Part shown: positions 1-5,905 of the stretch, piece after piece | How positions within the stretch are numbered: the stretch's first letter is position 1 | Layout of the letters: every line of letters begins with the position of its first letter | DNA from: an uncultured Clostridia bacterium | GTDB taxonomy: Bacteria > Bacillota > Clostridia > UBA1381 | NCBI GenBank assembly: GCA_934489015.1 | Contig: CAKSSN010000048.1 | Coordinates: 1-6,470 of the forward strand | Direction: 5' to 3' | Length of the DNA: 6,470 nucleotides | Position numbers and translations under genes: made by a program | Notes under the pieces: model-generated | The model's input: only the letters and a program-made list of their open reading frames with translations | Database searches by the model: none | Told to the model about the DNA's origin: nothing

Positions 1-89
1 AACACCTTTCTTTCTGTTTTTATTATATCAGATTTTTGGGTGTTTGTCGACTCTATTTATATTATACCATTCCATTTAACCGTTTACAA
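1..89 (-). promoter_or_regulatory. Tandem leftward promoters and RBS for a gene beyond the left edge
   Basis: Two sigma-A-like promoters read leftward. The distal one has TTGTAA (84-89) and TATAAT (61-66) with a 17-bp spacer and an extended TGG before the -10. The proximal one has TCGACA (45-50) and TATAAT (22-27), also 17 bp apart, with an extended -10 (TGATATAAT). At the edge the minus strand reads AGAAAGGTGTT (1-11), a plausible ribosome binding site, so a minus-strand coding sequence probably begins just left of the window. The gene itself cannot be seen. The motifs are read directly; promoter activity is inferred. Confidence 0.5.
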
Positions 90-160
90 AAAATCTCCGG
101 TATAAAGTTTATTGAATAAGCGGTAATTTGACAAATGTACGGATTTCAAAATATAAATTA

Positions 161-202
161 AGCCCGAATATACAAGCTGACATTTGCTTGTATATTCGGG
201 CT
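161..202 (-). terminator. Perfect 17-bp hairpin terminator, probably bidirectional
   Basis: AGCCCGAATATACAAGC (161-177) and its exact reverse complement (186-202) flank an 8-base loop. The hairpin lies 14 bases past the stop of the leftward sigma-like gene. A U-tract (203-206, TTTT) follows on the plus strand; on the minus strand the hairpin is followed by a looser TAATTTAT run. Position and symmetry suggest a Rho-independent terminator closing the leftward operon, with likely function in both directions. Confidence 0.85.
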
Positions 203-215
203 TTTTATGTTTATG

Positions 216-758
216 TCACCAATTACTTTTTATGTATTTTCGTAATTTTTCATACGCTCGGTTTACTTCATTTTCGGCAGCCTGTGCGGATGAAAGCTCG
301 TTTTCGGTGGCTATTTCCCGGTATGTTTTCGGCTTTTGTGTAAATCTCAGGGATTCGGAGCATAAACCGAGATGTGAATATATCATTTCCCGTTCTCTGT
401 AACCGAGCTTTGCAAACGCTTCTTTCAAGAGGGTGTGCAATTCAATCCTCATAAGTATGCTGAGCGGCTCGGTCGTGTAATCAACGGTTACATCGCCTTG
501 CATTTCATCATCTTCGTCATCGACATATTTTTTGTAAAATTCAGCAATGCTTATACTGCGTAATCCTGCCGCAATCATTTCTGATACATACTTTTCCGAA
601 CGTTTTACCTTCTCGGCAATTTTGGGGATTGTTTCGTTTGTGCCGCCGTACAAGTAATACAGATACATTATTTTCCGCATAGTTCGATATACGATTTCGC
701 TGTTGTCCGAAAATCCGGTACGCATTGTGCGTATATATCTATGCACCTCTTTCCACAT
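216..758 (-). pseudogene. Sigma-70-like protein lacking region 2 (N-terminally truncated)
   Basis: Encodes 180 residues resembling the C-terminal half of sigma-70-family proteins carried by clostridial mobile elements. Residues about 20-72 look like a region 3 helical segment (IPKIAEKVKRSEKYVSEMIAAG). Residues about 103-176 look like region 4, with a -35-binding helix-turn-helix around 145-172 (TYREIATENELSSAQAAENE). Region 2, which binds core RNA polymerase and melts the -10, is absent, so it should not work as an ordinary sigma factor. The ATG at 758 shares its A with the TGA of the upstream gene (TGATG). No Shine-Dalgarno precedes it, so any translation would depend on coupling. A TTG at 761 is a less likely start. 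The missing N-terminus, poor start and adjacent truncated gene suggest that a deletion fused two gene remnants. Family call is moderate; the truncation is inferred from family length. Confidence 0.6.
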
Positions 759-1558
759 CAAACGGACTTTATAAGAAAGTATGTTTCACAAATCTCGCAT
801 TGCCTCGGATAATGTCCCAATGCCAGTCCCTCAAAGAAATCCGTAAGAATGAAGCTGTAAAATGTTTCGAAATGCAGTCTTTTTACAAGAGTTTTTTTAT
901 CGCCTTTCGGAATAGCGGTATATTCGGTAGTTACATTAAATTTATCCTTATCAAAAATTTTATCCGCAAGAGTTAAAAGCTCGCTTTCGTTGTAATGCTC
1001 CAAATCGTCCAAGCTCCAAACAAATTCCGTCAAATGCTCAAACGCTTTCATCATATCATTGCCAATATTCTCGTAAAACCTCAATATCTGCATTACGGTT
1101 CCGATAAATTCGTTTGCTTTTTTTGAAATCTCCGCATATCCGTCGGGAAGTATATCAAGCGACATTGCACCTTCATCTTGCAAAGAAACTGCCGCCCTTT
1201 GCCTGTAATAGTCCAATATGAAGTTCGCATTTTCTTTTGTAAAGGTTTCGGATATTGTTTTCCTCTCGTTTCCAATATCCAAATAACCAAATGAACTGAA
1301 ATTCGAAAGCACATCAAGAATATATAAAATTTCTTCTCCTGCCTTTACAAATTCATAATCATTCAGATAGCCTCTTTCCATTGATGAGGACAATATCCAA
1401 TTATCGGAGGACATTGCGGATATCCTTGTGCCATTGTCATTTTCCTCGTATCGGTTGAGAAAATCGACCGCAAAGCTGCCAACGATAAACTTCTTTTTAT
1501 CTATGAATGCGTATTTATCTCTGTAATCAACGGTGAAAAACTCTATTTTATCCGGCAT
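758..1558 (-). pseudogene. DUF6076-like protein, C-terminally truncated
   Basis: Encodes 266 residues similar to the DUF6076 family of unknown function, found in Firmicutes genomes and elements. The best match is the C-terminal stretch FILTDFFEGLALGHYPRQCE, which leads into a CxxC pair (C254, C257) and then YFLIKSV and a stop. Family members normally continue with a second cysteine segment (a KYC-type motif) and further C-terminal sequence, which would complete a zinc site; none of it is present in any frame downstream. The start is ATG 1558 because GAGGTG (1565-1570) lies six bases upstream; the GTG at 1567 lies inside that site. It is the first gene of a leftward unit with the sigma-like fragment and is driven by the promoter at 1618-1646. 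The biochemical role is unknown. Confidence 0.65.
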
Positions 1559-1597
1559 ATCAAACACCTCAAAAAAATTTCAAATATTTTTTATTGC

Positions 1598-1644
1598 GAA
1601 ATACATTCTGTATTTCTATTATATCATAGTTTTGTTTGTATTTC
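1598..1644. promoter_or_regulatory. Candidate operator: palindrome plus a third half-site
   Basis: GAAATACA-TTC-TGTATTTC (1598-1616) is a perfect 8-bp inverted repeat with a 3-base centre, directly downstream of the -10 and covering the predicted start point. The half-site TGTATTTC occurs again at 1637-1644, overlapping the -35, 28 bases from the copy at 1609-1616. This is the usual geometry of a repressor operator. The repressor is not identifiable in the window. Confidence 0.5.
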
Positions 1645-1646
1645 AA
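1618..1646 (-). promoter_or_regulatory. Leftward sigma-A promoter of the DUF6076-like gene
   Basis: On the minus strand TTGAAA (1641-1646) and TATAAT (1618-1623) are separated by exactly 17 bases, and TG one base before the -10 makes it an extended -10. The expected start point near 1611 gives a leader of about 50 bases before the ATG at 1558. This is the best-matching promoter in the window. Confidence 0.8.
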
Positions 1647-1701
1647 TGGGTTTAGCTGATTGCGGTTTTCGTTTTAATACACTTTCGCAATACTTACCTT
1701 T

Positions 1702-1729
1702 TTGGAAAAATCCCCACATTCTATATATT
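1702..1729 (+). promoter_or_regulatory. Possible rightward promoter of the 88-aa gene and operon
   Basis: TTGGAA (1702-1707) and TATATT (1724-1729) are 16 bases apart, upstream of a leader of about 90 bases. Both hexamers are imperfect. It is the best rightward candidate in the divergent gap; the downstream mob genes may share it. Confidence 0.35.
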
Positions 1730-1779
1730 AGGAGGGGCAAAACAAACCCCTTTAATTCTTTGAAACGGAGGCGATGCCT

Positions 1780-1872
1780 ATGATTGCATTAAAGAAAAAT
1801 AAAACACTGAAAAATGGAGGATTTTACTATGGGAGCATATTCAAAAAGACAATTTGCAAGATCGGATTTTGA
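1780..1872 (+). CDS. Possible 30-residue leader peptide
   Basis: ATG 1780 is preceded by GGAGG (1767-1771) at an ideal 8-base spacing, and the frame runs 30 codons to TGA 1870-1872. The peptide is lysine-rich (MIALKKNKTLKNGG at its start), has no signal or membrane segment, and resembles nothing I recognise. It overlaps the first 44 bases of the next gene in another frame and contains that gene's ribosome binding site, so its translation could open or mask that site. A second in-frame ATG at 1774 is too close to the ribosome binding site. The strong site is seen directly; a coding role is inference. Confidence 0.3.
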   Translation: MIALKKNKTLKNGGFYYGSIFKKTICKIGF

Positions 1873-2095
1873 CGGAACAGGCTATCAGCTCAACGAGATT
1901 GAAGGCGTTTTTTCAGGAATACTTACCTGTAAAAAATACGGCAAAAACAAGAACGTTGTTGCTTTTGCGGAACTTGATGATGGGAGAAAGATAATATGCA
2001 CCGCCTATCAAAAACCGGGAAATTATTTAGGGATACCCGATATTGAAGTCGGAACAAGGATAATTCTTGAGTTTAAAAGGAAAAATGCGGCTTAA
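1829..2095 (+). CDS. Hypothetical 88-residue protein, possibly OB-fold-like
   Basis: I do not recognise a named family. The start is ATG 1829 because GGAGG (1816-1820) lies eight bases upstream; the ATG at 1814 overlaps that site and would add five residues. The 88-aa product has no membrane segment or signal peptide. After a basic, polar N-terminus (GAYSKRQFARSDFDGTGYQL), residues 25-85 alternate hydrophobic and polar positions with glycines between predicted beta strands (GVFSGILTC, VVAFAELDDGRKIICTA, GTRIILEFKR). This suggests a small all-beta protein and is compatible with an OB-fold. Lying directly upstream of the candidate oriT and mob genes, it may act on transfer DNA, but this is speculative. 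The coding sequence contains a 28-base near-palindrome (1941-1968). Confidence 0.65.
   Translation: MGAYSKRQFARSDFDGTGYQLNEIEGVFSGILTCKKYGKNKNVVAFAELDDGRKIICTAYQKPGNYLGIPDIEVGTRIILEFKRKNAA
1941..1968. repeat. 28-base near-palindrome inside the 88-aa gene
   Basis: Twelve of fourteen symmetric positions pair in GCAAAAACAAGAAC followed by GTTGTTGCTTTTGC, with no spacer and an AACGTT centre. It is purely sequence-based; it could be a binding site or a coincidence of codon use. Confidence 0.55.
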
Positions 2096-2097
2096 TT

Positions 2098-2129
2098 CAG
2101 TACGGGCGGAATAATTCTGTCCGATACTG
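2098..2129. repeat. Inverted repeat 1 of the oriT region
   Basis: A 14-pair hairpin (5 pairs, a bulged A2124, then 9 pairs including two G-T) with a 3-base loop starts two bases after the stop of the 88-aa gene. No U-tract follows, which argues against a plain terminator. Confidence 0.7.
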
Positions 2130-2139
2130 TAACAAGCAG

Positions 2140-2162
2140 GGAACTTGTATTGCACAAATTCC
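2140..2162. repeat. Inverted repeat 2 of the oriT region
   Basis: GGAACTTGT (2140-2148) and ACAAATTCC (2154-2162) pair with one mismatch around a 5-base loop. Confidence 0.7.
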
Positions 2163-2165
2163 ATA

Positions 2166-2199
2166 AAATGCAGAAATTCCTCACGGAAATCCTGCATTT
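2166..2199. repeat. Inverted repeat 3 of the oriT region, with nic-like core
   Basis: Outer arms AAATGCAG (2166-2173) and CTGCATTT (2192-2199) are perfect. An inner TTCC/GGAA pair closes a TCAC loop. The right arm overlaps the ATCCTGC core. Confidence 0.75.
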
Positions 2200-2204
2200 A
2201 CATT

Positions 2205-2220
2205 TTAGGGAGTTCCCTAA
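2205..2220. repeat. Inverted repeat 4 of the oriT region
   Basis: TTAGGGA-GT-TCCCTAA is a perfect 7-bp dyad with a 2-base centre, about 40 bases before the mobC start. Such short dyads are typical binding sites for ribbon-helix-helix dimers, so MobC could bind here. Confidence 0.65.
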
Positions 2221-2259
2221 TACCCCTCAAAATATATTTTAAAACAGGAGTTGATTTTA

Positions 2260-2559
2260 ATGAACGAAAGAGCAAATTCCATTTATGTGCGTGTTACCGA
2301 AAAAGAAAAAATACGCATTAAAAACAAAGCCGACAAATGCGGCTTAACCGTATCTGAATATTTGAGAAAGAGAGCTTTGGGTTATTCGCCCAAAGCTCTT
2401 TTGCCGGAAAGCTTTTATAAGTTTTCAGGTAAGCTCGGTGAGATATATGAAAAACTCGATTCCGGCTACAGTGCCGACTTGCAGGAAAGGATTCTGTCCT
2501 TGCTTGATGAAATTCAGTTAAAACTGTTATCGCCGGAGAGAAAGGGCGGTGACAAATAA
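2260..2559 (+). CDS. MobC-like relaxosome accessory protein (ribbon-helix-helix)
   Basis: The 99-residue protein begins with a ribbon-helix-helix DNA-binding fold. The segment SIYVRVTEKEKIRI (7-20) gives the strand and first helix, and KADKCGLTVSEYLRKRALG (23-41) gives the turn and second helix, the signature of MobC-type mobilization proteins. Residues 50-95 are helical and probably mediate dimer or relaxase contacts. Such proteins bind oriT and help the relaxase reach and nick its site, and often repress their own promoter. The start is ATG 2260 with AGGAG (2246-2250) nine bases upstream; the TTG at 2251 directly follows that site. The stop TAA abuts the relaxase ATG, so the two are co-translated. 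Codons 38-47 contain a perfect hairpin (2371-2399). Length fits the family. Confidence 0.8.
   Translation: MNERANSIYVRVTEKEKIRIKNKADKCGLTVSEYLRKRALGYSPKALLPESFYKFSGKLGEIYEKLDSGYSADLQERILSLLDEIQLKLLSPERKGGDK
2371..2402 (+). repeat. Perfect 11-bp hairpin with T-run inside mobC
   Basis: AGAGCTTTGGG (2371-2381) pairs exactly with CCCAAAGCTCT (2389-2399) across a 7-base loop, and TTTT (2399-2402) closes it, so it resembles an intrinsic terminator inside an open reading frame. It may attenuate relaxase transcription or bind a protein; function is unknown. Confidence 0.75.
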
Positions 2560-3927
2560 ATGGCAACAACAGGATTTTGGCCTGTTAAAAGCTCATTAAA
2601 AGATGTTGTGAAATATGCAGAAAATCCGGACAAGACAACAAATCCGAAATATCTTGATAAGGATTTAGCCGAGGCTCTTAAATATATCACAAACAGCGAT
2701 AAAACCGACAAGCAGTTATTTGTCAGCAGAATCAAGTGCCCGACAGTCAGAGCATACGAGCAAATGACAGCAACAAAACAGCAGTTTGGAAAGCTAGGCG
2801 GCAATGTGGCATATCACGGCTATCAAAGCTTTAAGCTGGGCGAGATTACTCCTGAAGAAGCTCATGAAATCGGAATAAAATCGGCAAAGAAAATGTGGGG
2901 CAACGACTATGAAATTGTTGTTACCACGCATCTTAACACCGATAATATTCATAATCATATTGTTATAAATTCTGTGTCGTTCAAAACCGGTCGGAAATTT
3001 GAAAATCATATCTCCGACCATATTCGTTTTCGTGAAATATCCGATGAGATATGCAAGGAATACAACAAGTCGGTAATTGAAGTTGCGAAATTTTACAGCA
3101 ATGAAAAAAATTCGTATTGGATACATAAAAACGGCGGCAATACGCACAGGGATATTTTGCGTGAAGATATTGACATTGCCATAAAGCAAGCCGGAAGTTT
3201 GCTGGAATTTGAACGGATAATGACAAATATGGGATATACATTTAACCGTAACATCTCGGCAAAGCACCCATCGGTTATTGCAAAGGGTTGGCAAAAACCT
3301 GTTCGCATTGACGGTTTAGGCGATGATTACTCAACAGAAAGGCTTGCAAAACGGATTTCATGCAACGGATTTATTGTAAGCTCATTCGTGAAAAGCGACC
3401 GTGTGCATAAAGCAAAGTCAAAACATACGCCGCTCGCGGAGCTTGAATATCACCTGCGGCGAGTAAAATATATGGATACGCTCGAAGCTATATTCTATTT
3501 GCTGCTGGAACTGTTAAAGCCATCGAAACAGCCACCTGATTACCGACCGCCGTTATCACCGGCGATGCGGCAGGAAATACGAAAATTTGAACAATACCAA
3601 AAACAATTTCGGCTTCTGCACGATGAGGATATTCACACCGTGCCGGAGCTTGAAACCTTTATATCAAAAATATCCAAGCAAATTGAGGAGCTGGAGAACG
3701 AGCGTTACAAAGCAGATAACAAACGCAGGCGAGCTAAAACTGATGAGGACAAGGAAGTATATAAGGCAGAAATGCGAAATATCTCGATACAGATAAAGCC
3801 GTTACGGGATAAGCTCAAAATTGCAAAGGCGGCTTTGGACTCCGTTCCAAAAGTACAGCGGCTTCTTGATATTGAACGGGATATGGAAAACAAGATTTTA
3901 CACAAAGAGAGGTGCAGAACACGATGA
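2560..3927 (+). CDS. MOBP-type relaxase (mobilization nuclease)
   Basis: The 455-residue protein would nick one oriT strand, stay covalently bound through a tyrosine and lead the strand into the recipient. The relaxase domain (Relaxase/Mobilization nuclease, PF03432) spans about residues 1-250. Y19 in VVKYAENPDKT is the likely catalytic tyrosine. The metal-binding triad motif is clear at H124-xxx-D128-xx-H131-N-H133 (HLNTDNIHNH). The C-terminal part (about 335-450) is charged and predicted coiled coil, probably for partner contacts. Length and motifs look complete and match relaxases of Tn1549-like and related clostridial elements. Its ATG directly follows the mobC stop. Its TGA overlaps the ATG of the ParB-like gene (ATGA), giving tight translational coupling. 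No type IV secretion genes are in the window, so the transfer channel lies elsewhere on the element or in a helper. Confidence 0.92.
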   Translation: MATTGFWPVKSSLKDVVKYAENPDKTTNPKYLDKDLAEALKYITNSDKTDKQLFVSRIKCPTVRAYEQMTATKQQFGKLGGNVAYHGYQSFKLGEITPEEAHEIGIKSAKKMWGNDYEIVVTTHLNTDNIHNHIVINSVSFKTGRKFENHISDHIRFREISDEICKEYNKSVIEVAKFYSNEKNSYWIHKNGGNTHRDILREDIDIAIKQAGSLLEFERIMTNMGYTFNRNISAKHPSVIAKGWQKPVRIDGLGDDYSTERLAKRISCNGFIVSSFVKSDRVHKAKSKHTPLAELEYHLRRVKYMDTLEAIFYLLLELLKPSKQPPDYRPPLSPAMRQEIRKFEQYQKQFRLLHDEDIHTVPELETFISKISKQIEELENERYKADNKRRRAKTDEDKEVYKAEMRNISIQIKPLRDKLKIAKAALDSVPKVQRLLDIERDMENKILHKERCRTR

Positions 3928-4766
3928 AGAACATTATGTATATAGAAGTTGAAAAATTAAAACCGTTTGAAAATCACCCATACTATGTAAAGGACGATGA
4001 TGAAATGATAGATTTAACAGAAAGCATAAAGGAGAACGGTATACTCTCTCCTCTTATTGTAAGACCGATTGAAAATAACGAATATGAGGTAATTTCGGGG
4101 CACCGCAGATTACACGCAGGAATTAAGGCAGGAATGGATAAAGTTCCTGCCTTAATTTATGAAATGGACAGAGATGCCGCCGCTATTTCATTGGTTGATA
4201 GTAATCTGCACCGGGATAATGTTTTACCAAGTGAACGGGCATTCGCATACAAATTAAAAATGGAAGCCTTATCACATCAGGGCAAACGCACGGATTTAAA
4301 TTTGGGGCAAGTTGCACCGAAGTTGAGCACGGAAATAATCGGCGATATTGAGAATGTAAGTAAAGATACTGTAAAACGATACATACGCTTGACTAACCTT
4401 TTGCCAAAGCTCTTGAAATATGTTGACGAGGGACGAATTGCATTTACTCCGGCGGTTGAGCTTTCATATCTCAACGATATTGAACAGCAGGATTTGCTTG
4501 AAGTCATTGAAAGCGAGGATTGCACTCCGTCATTATCTCAGGCGGTACGTATGAAGAAGTTAAGTCAGGCAGGGGAACTCAACGACGATAAAATTCTCGA
4601 AATTATATCGGAGGAAAAAGCAAACCAAAAGGAACGGATTAAAATTCCTATCGAGCGTGTACGTAAATATTTCCCCAAAAGCTACAGCAACGCTCAAATT
4701 GAGGAAGCAATTATCAAGCTATGTGAAGTACATTATTGCAAAAAACAGCATCAGCAAGAAAGATAA
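3924..4766 (+). CDS. ParB/Spo0J-family protein
   Basis: The 280-residue protein has the ParB N-terminal domain: IEVEKLKPFENHPYY at the start, then the CTP-binding box GHRRLHA (59-65), then NLHRDNVLPSERA (94-106). A central helix-turn-helix with IENVSKDTVKRYIRLTNLLP (142-161) would read a specific DNA site. The C-terminal 100 residues are helical, probably for dimerization. ParB proteins load on DNA at a site and slide as CTP-dependent clamps. No ParA ATPase is present, so a transfer or regulatory role seems as likely as classical partition. The start is ATG 3924, overlapping the relaxase stop, with AGAGG (3908-3912) 11 bases upstream; the GTG at 3912 would overlap that site. Codons 66-78 contain a perfect 14-bp inverted repeat (4121-4157). 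It appears intact. Confidence 0.88.
   Translation: MKNIMYIEVEKLKPFENHPYYVKDDDEMIDLTESIKENGILSPLIVRPIENNEYEVISGHRRLHAGIKAGMDKVPALIYEMDRDAAAISLVDSNLHRDNVLPSERAFAYKLKMEALSHQGKRTDLNLGQVAPKLSTEIIGDIENVSKDTVKRYIRLTNLLPKLLKYVDEGRIAFTPAVELSYLNDIEQQDLLEVIESEDCTPSLSQAVRMKKLSQAGELNDDKILEIISEEKANQKERIKIPIERVRKYFPKSYSNAQIEEAIIKLCEVHYCKKQHQQER
4121..4157. repeat. Perfect 14-bp inverted repeat inside the ParB-like gene
   Basis: AATTAAGGCAGGAA (4121-4134) pairs exactly with TTCCTGCCTTAATT (4144-4157) across a 9-base loop. It lies in the codons following the GHRRLHA box. No T-run follows. Such length is not expected by chance in a window this size. Function unknown. Confidence 0.85.
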
Positions 4767-4777
4767 GGTGATTTAAT

Positions 4778-4986
4778 ATGTTAAAACAAACTAATATTAC
4801 CAACAAAAACTTAGTTCCGATATTTGATAAAGACAATTTGGATTTTGAATTAAAATCGGTGGTACAACCTACGAAGTATGTTCCCATTTTAATATTGATG
4901 GCAAACAGAGCGTATTGGAGCAATTCAAAAACCTGATTTTATCAGAAAACTTATTTAACACATTCGACAAATTGTATCGGACATAG
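4778..4986 (+). pseudogene. TnpW-like small transposon protein, frameshifted
   Basis: ATG 4778 follows AAGGTG (4765-4770) at 7 bases and 12 bases after the ParB-like stop. The first frame gives 52 codons to TGA 4934-4936, but similarity continues in the -1 frame: KIGGTTYEVCSHFNIDGKQS, then LEQFKNLILSE, to TAG 4984-4986. This matches the TnpW family (typical core KIGSTTYKVRVHF), small proteins encoded beside serine recombinases in clostridial transposons, of unknown function. The two frames join in the A-run 4852-4855: one extra A (TTA AAA ATC GGT) restores an uninterrupted 69-residue product. The cause could be a real mutation, a homopolymer sequencing error, or slippage that partly restores the protein. 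A shift at this A-run has no canonical slippery heptamer. Confidence 0.75.
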
Positions 4987-5025
4987 TAAAATAGTTTCAA
5001 AGTCTTTGCTATGCCCGGTTGTCGG
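4982..5025 (+). promoter_or_regulatory. Dyads in the recombinase leader
   Basis: CATAG (4982-4986) pairs with CTATG (5009-5013), enclosing CAAAG-T-CTTTG (4998-5008). A small CCG/CGG hairpin (5015-5025) then precedes the ribosome binding site AAAGGAG (5026-5032). They could modulate recombinase translation or bind the recombinase. Stems are short, so the regulatory role is tentative. Confidence 0.3.
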
Positions 5026-5041
5026 AAAGGAGAAATGAATT

Positions 5042-5905
5042 ATGACAACGAAAAATATGACAGGGCAAACAACGGAAGAAATAACCGCATTATATGGAAG
5101 GTTATCGCAGGATGACGGTTTGGAGGGCGAAAGCAACAGCATATCCAACCAAAAGGAAATTTTGATGAAATACGCAAAAGAGCATAATCTGAAAAATCCA
5201 CGCTATTTTTTGGATGACGGAATTTCCGGAACGACCTTTGAAAGAAGCGGCTTTAAGAAAATGCAGGCACTTGCGGAATCGGGAATCGTAAAAACCATTG
5301 TGGTAAAGGATTTATCCCGTTTCGGAAGAAATTACATTGAAGTCGGCGAATACCTTGAAATTAAATATCCGTCGCTCGGCGTAAGATTTATATCTATACA
5401 GGAAAATGTTGATACATTGCAAAATTCGGGTGCGGAAATTATGCCGTTCCATAATATATTTAATGAATGGTACGCAGCACAAACAAGCAAGAAAATCCGT
5501 GCAGTATGGCAGATGAAAGCAGCAAGCGGCAATCGGGTAAGTTCAACAGTTCCTTACGGATATATGAAATCGCCTGATGATAAAGAAAAATGGATAATAG
5601 ATGAAGAAGCCGCAGAAGTTGTAAGGAAGATTTTTTCATTTGCTCTTGCCGGTCGAGGTGTTTCACAAATTGCCCGTCAATTAGAGCAAGAAAAAATCCT
5701 TGTTCCTACCGCATATAAAATAGAAAAGGGATTGTCGAGTACACACAAATATCCCGAAAAACCATATTATTGGGAAAAATCAACCGTTGCTAACATCCTC
5801 GATAACAGACAATATACGGGATGCACCGTAAACTTTAAGACAACAACAGTAAGTTACGCAGCAAATTATTCCAAATACGCAAGAAGCAATAATATCCGAG
5901 CTTGA
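5042..5905 (+). pseudogene. Large serine recombinase, N-terminal part (interrupted)
   Basis: Residues 1-272 are a normal start of a TnpX/TndX-type large serine recombinase, which excises and integrates the element. The resolvase domain (about 14-160) has S22 as the catalytic nucleophile in LYGRLSQDD, DDGISGTTFERSGF, and the active-site arginines in KDLSRFGRNY (R93, R96). The recombinase domain follows (about 165-272; PYGY, IDEEAAEVVRKIF, ILDNRQYTGCTVNF). After TTTVSY (Y272) homology stops and 15 out-of-frame residues lead to TGA 5903-5905. Homology resumes in another frame (next entry). The start ATG 5042 has AAAGGAG nine bases upstream; ATG 5035 is too close. The zinc-ribbon region needed for stable att-site binding is missing, so it is probably inactive in integration. 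Confidence 0.88.

Larger units (their letters stand above)
2096..2259. other. Candidate origin of transfer (oriT)
   Basis: This gap lies immediately upstream of mobC and the relaxase, the usual oriT position in MOBP-type elements. It is filled by four consecutive inverted repeats (2098-2129, 2140-2162, 2166-2199, 2205-2220). The third contains ATCCTGC (2189-2195), which matches the core of IncP-type nic sites (YATCCTG/Y), so a nick between G2194 and C2195 is possible. An additional 8-base pairing links AGGGAACT (2138-2145) with AGTTCCCT (2211-2218). The repeats are seen directly; the oriT call and nick position are inferred. Confidence 0.55.

Noticed and set aside
128..402. Short plus-strand open frames over the terminator and sigma-like gene end
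   Set aside because: They lack ribosome binding sites and cross the terminator hairpin or run antisense to the sigma-like gene.
1093..1317. 74-aa minus-strand open frame
   Set aside because: It is an out-of-frame shadow within the DUF6076-like gene.
2988..3019. 7-bp inverted repeat in the relaxase (GGTCGGA/TCCGACC)
   Set aside because: Stems of this length with loops of this size are expected several times by chance in the window.
2794..3294. 166-aa minus-strand open frame
   Set aside because: It lies wholly inside the intact relaxase gene, has no ribosome binding site and has a low-information, shadow-like composition.
4845..4870. Programmed -1 frameshift in the tnpW-like gene
   Set aside because: The in-frame bases do not form a canonical X XXY YYZ heptamer, and adding one A restores the family sequence; mutation or sequencing error is simpler.
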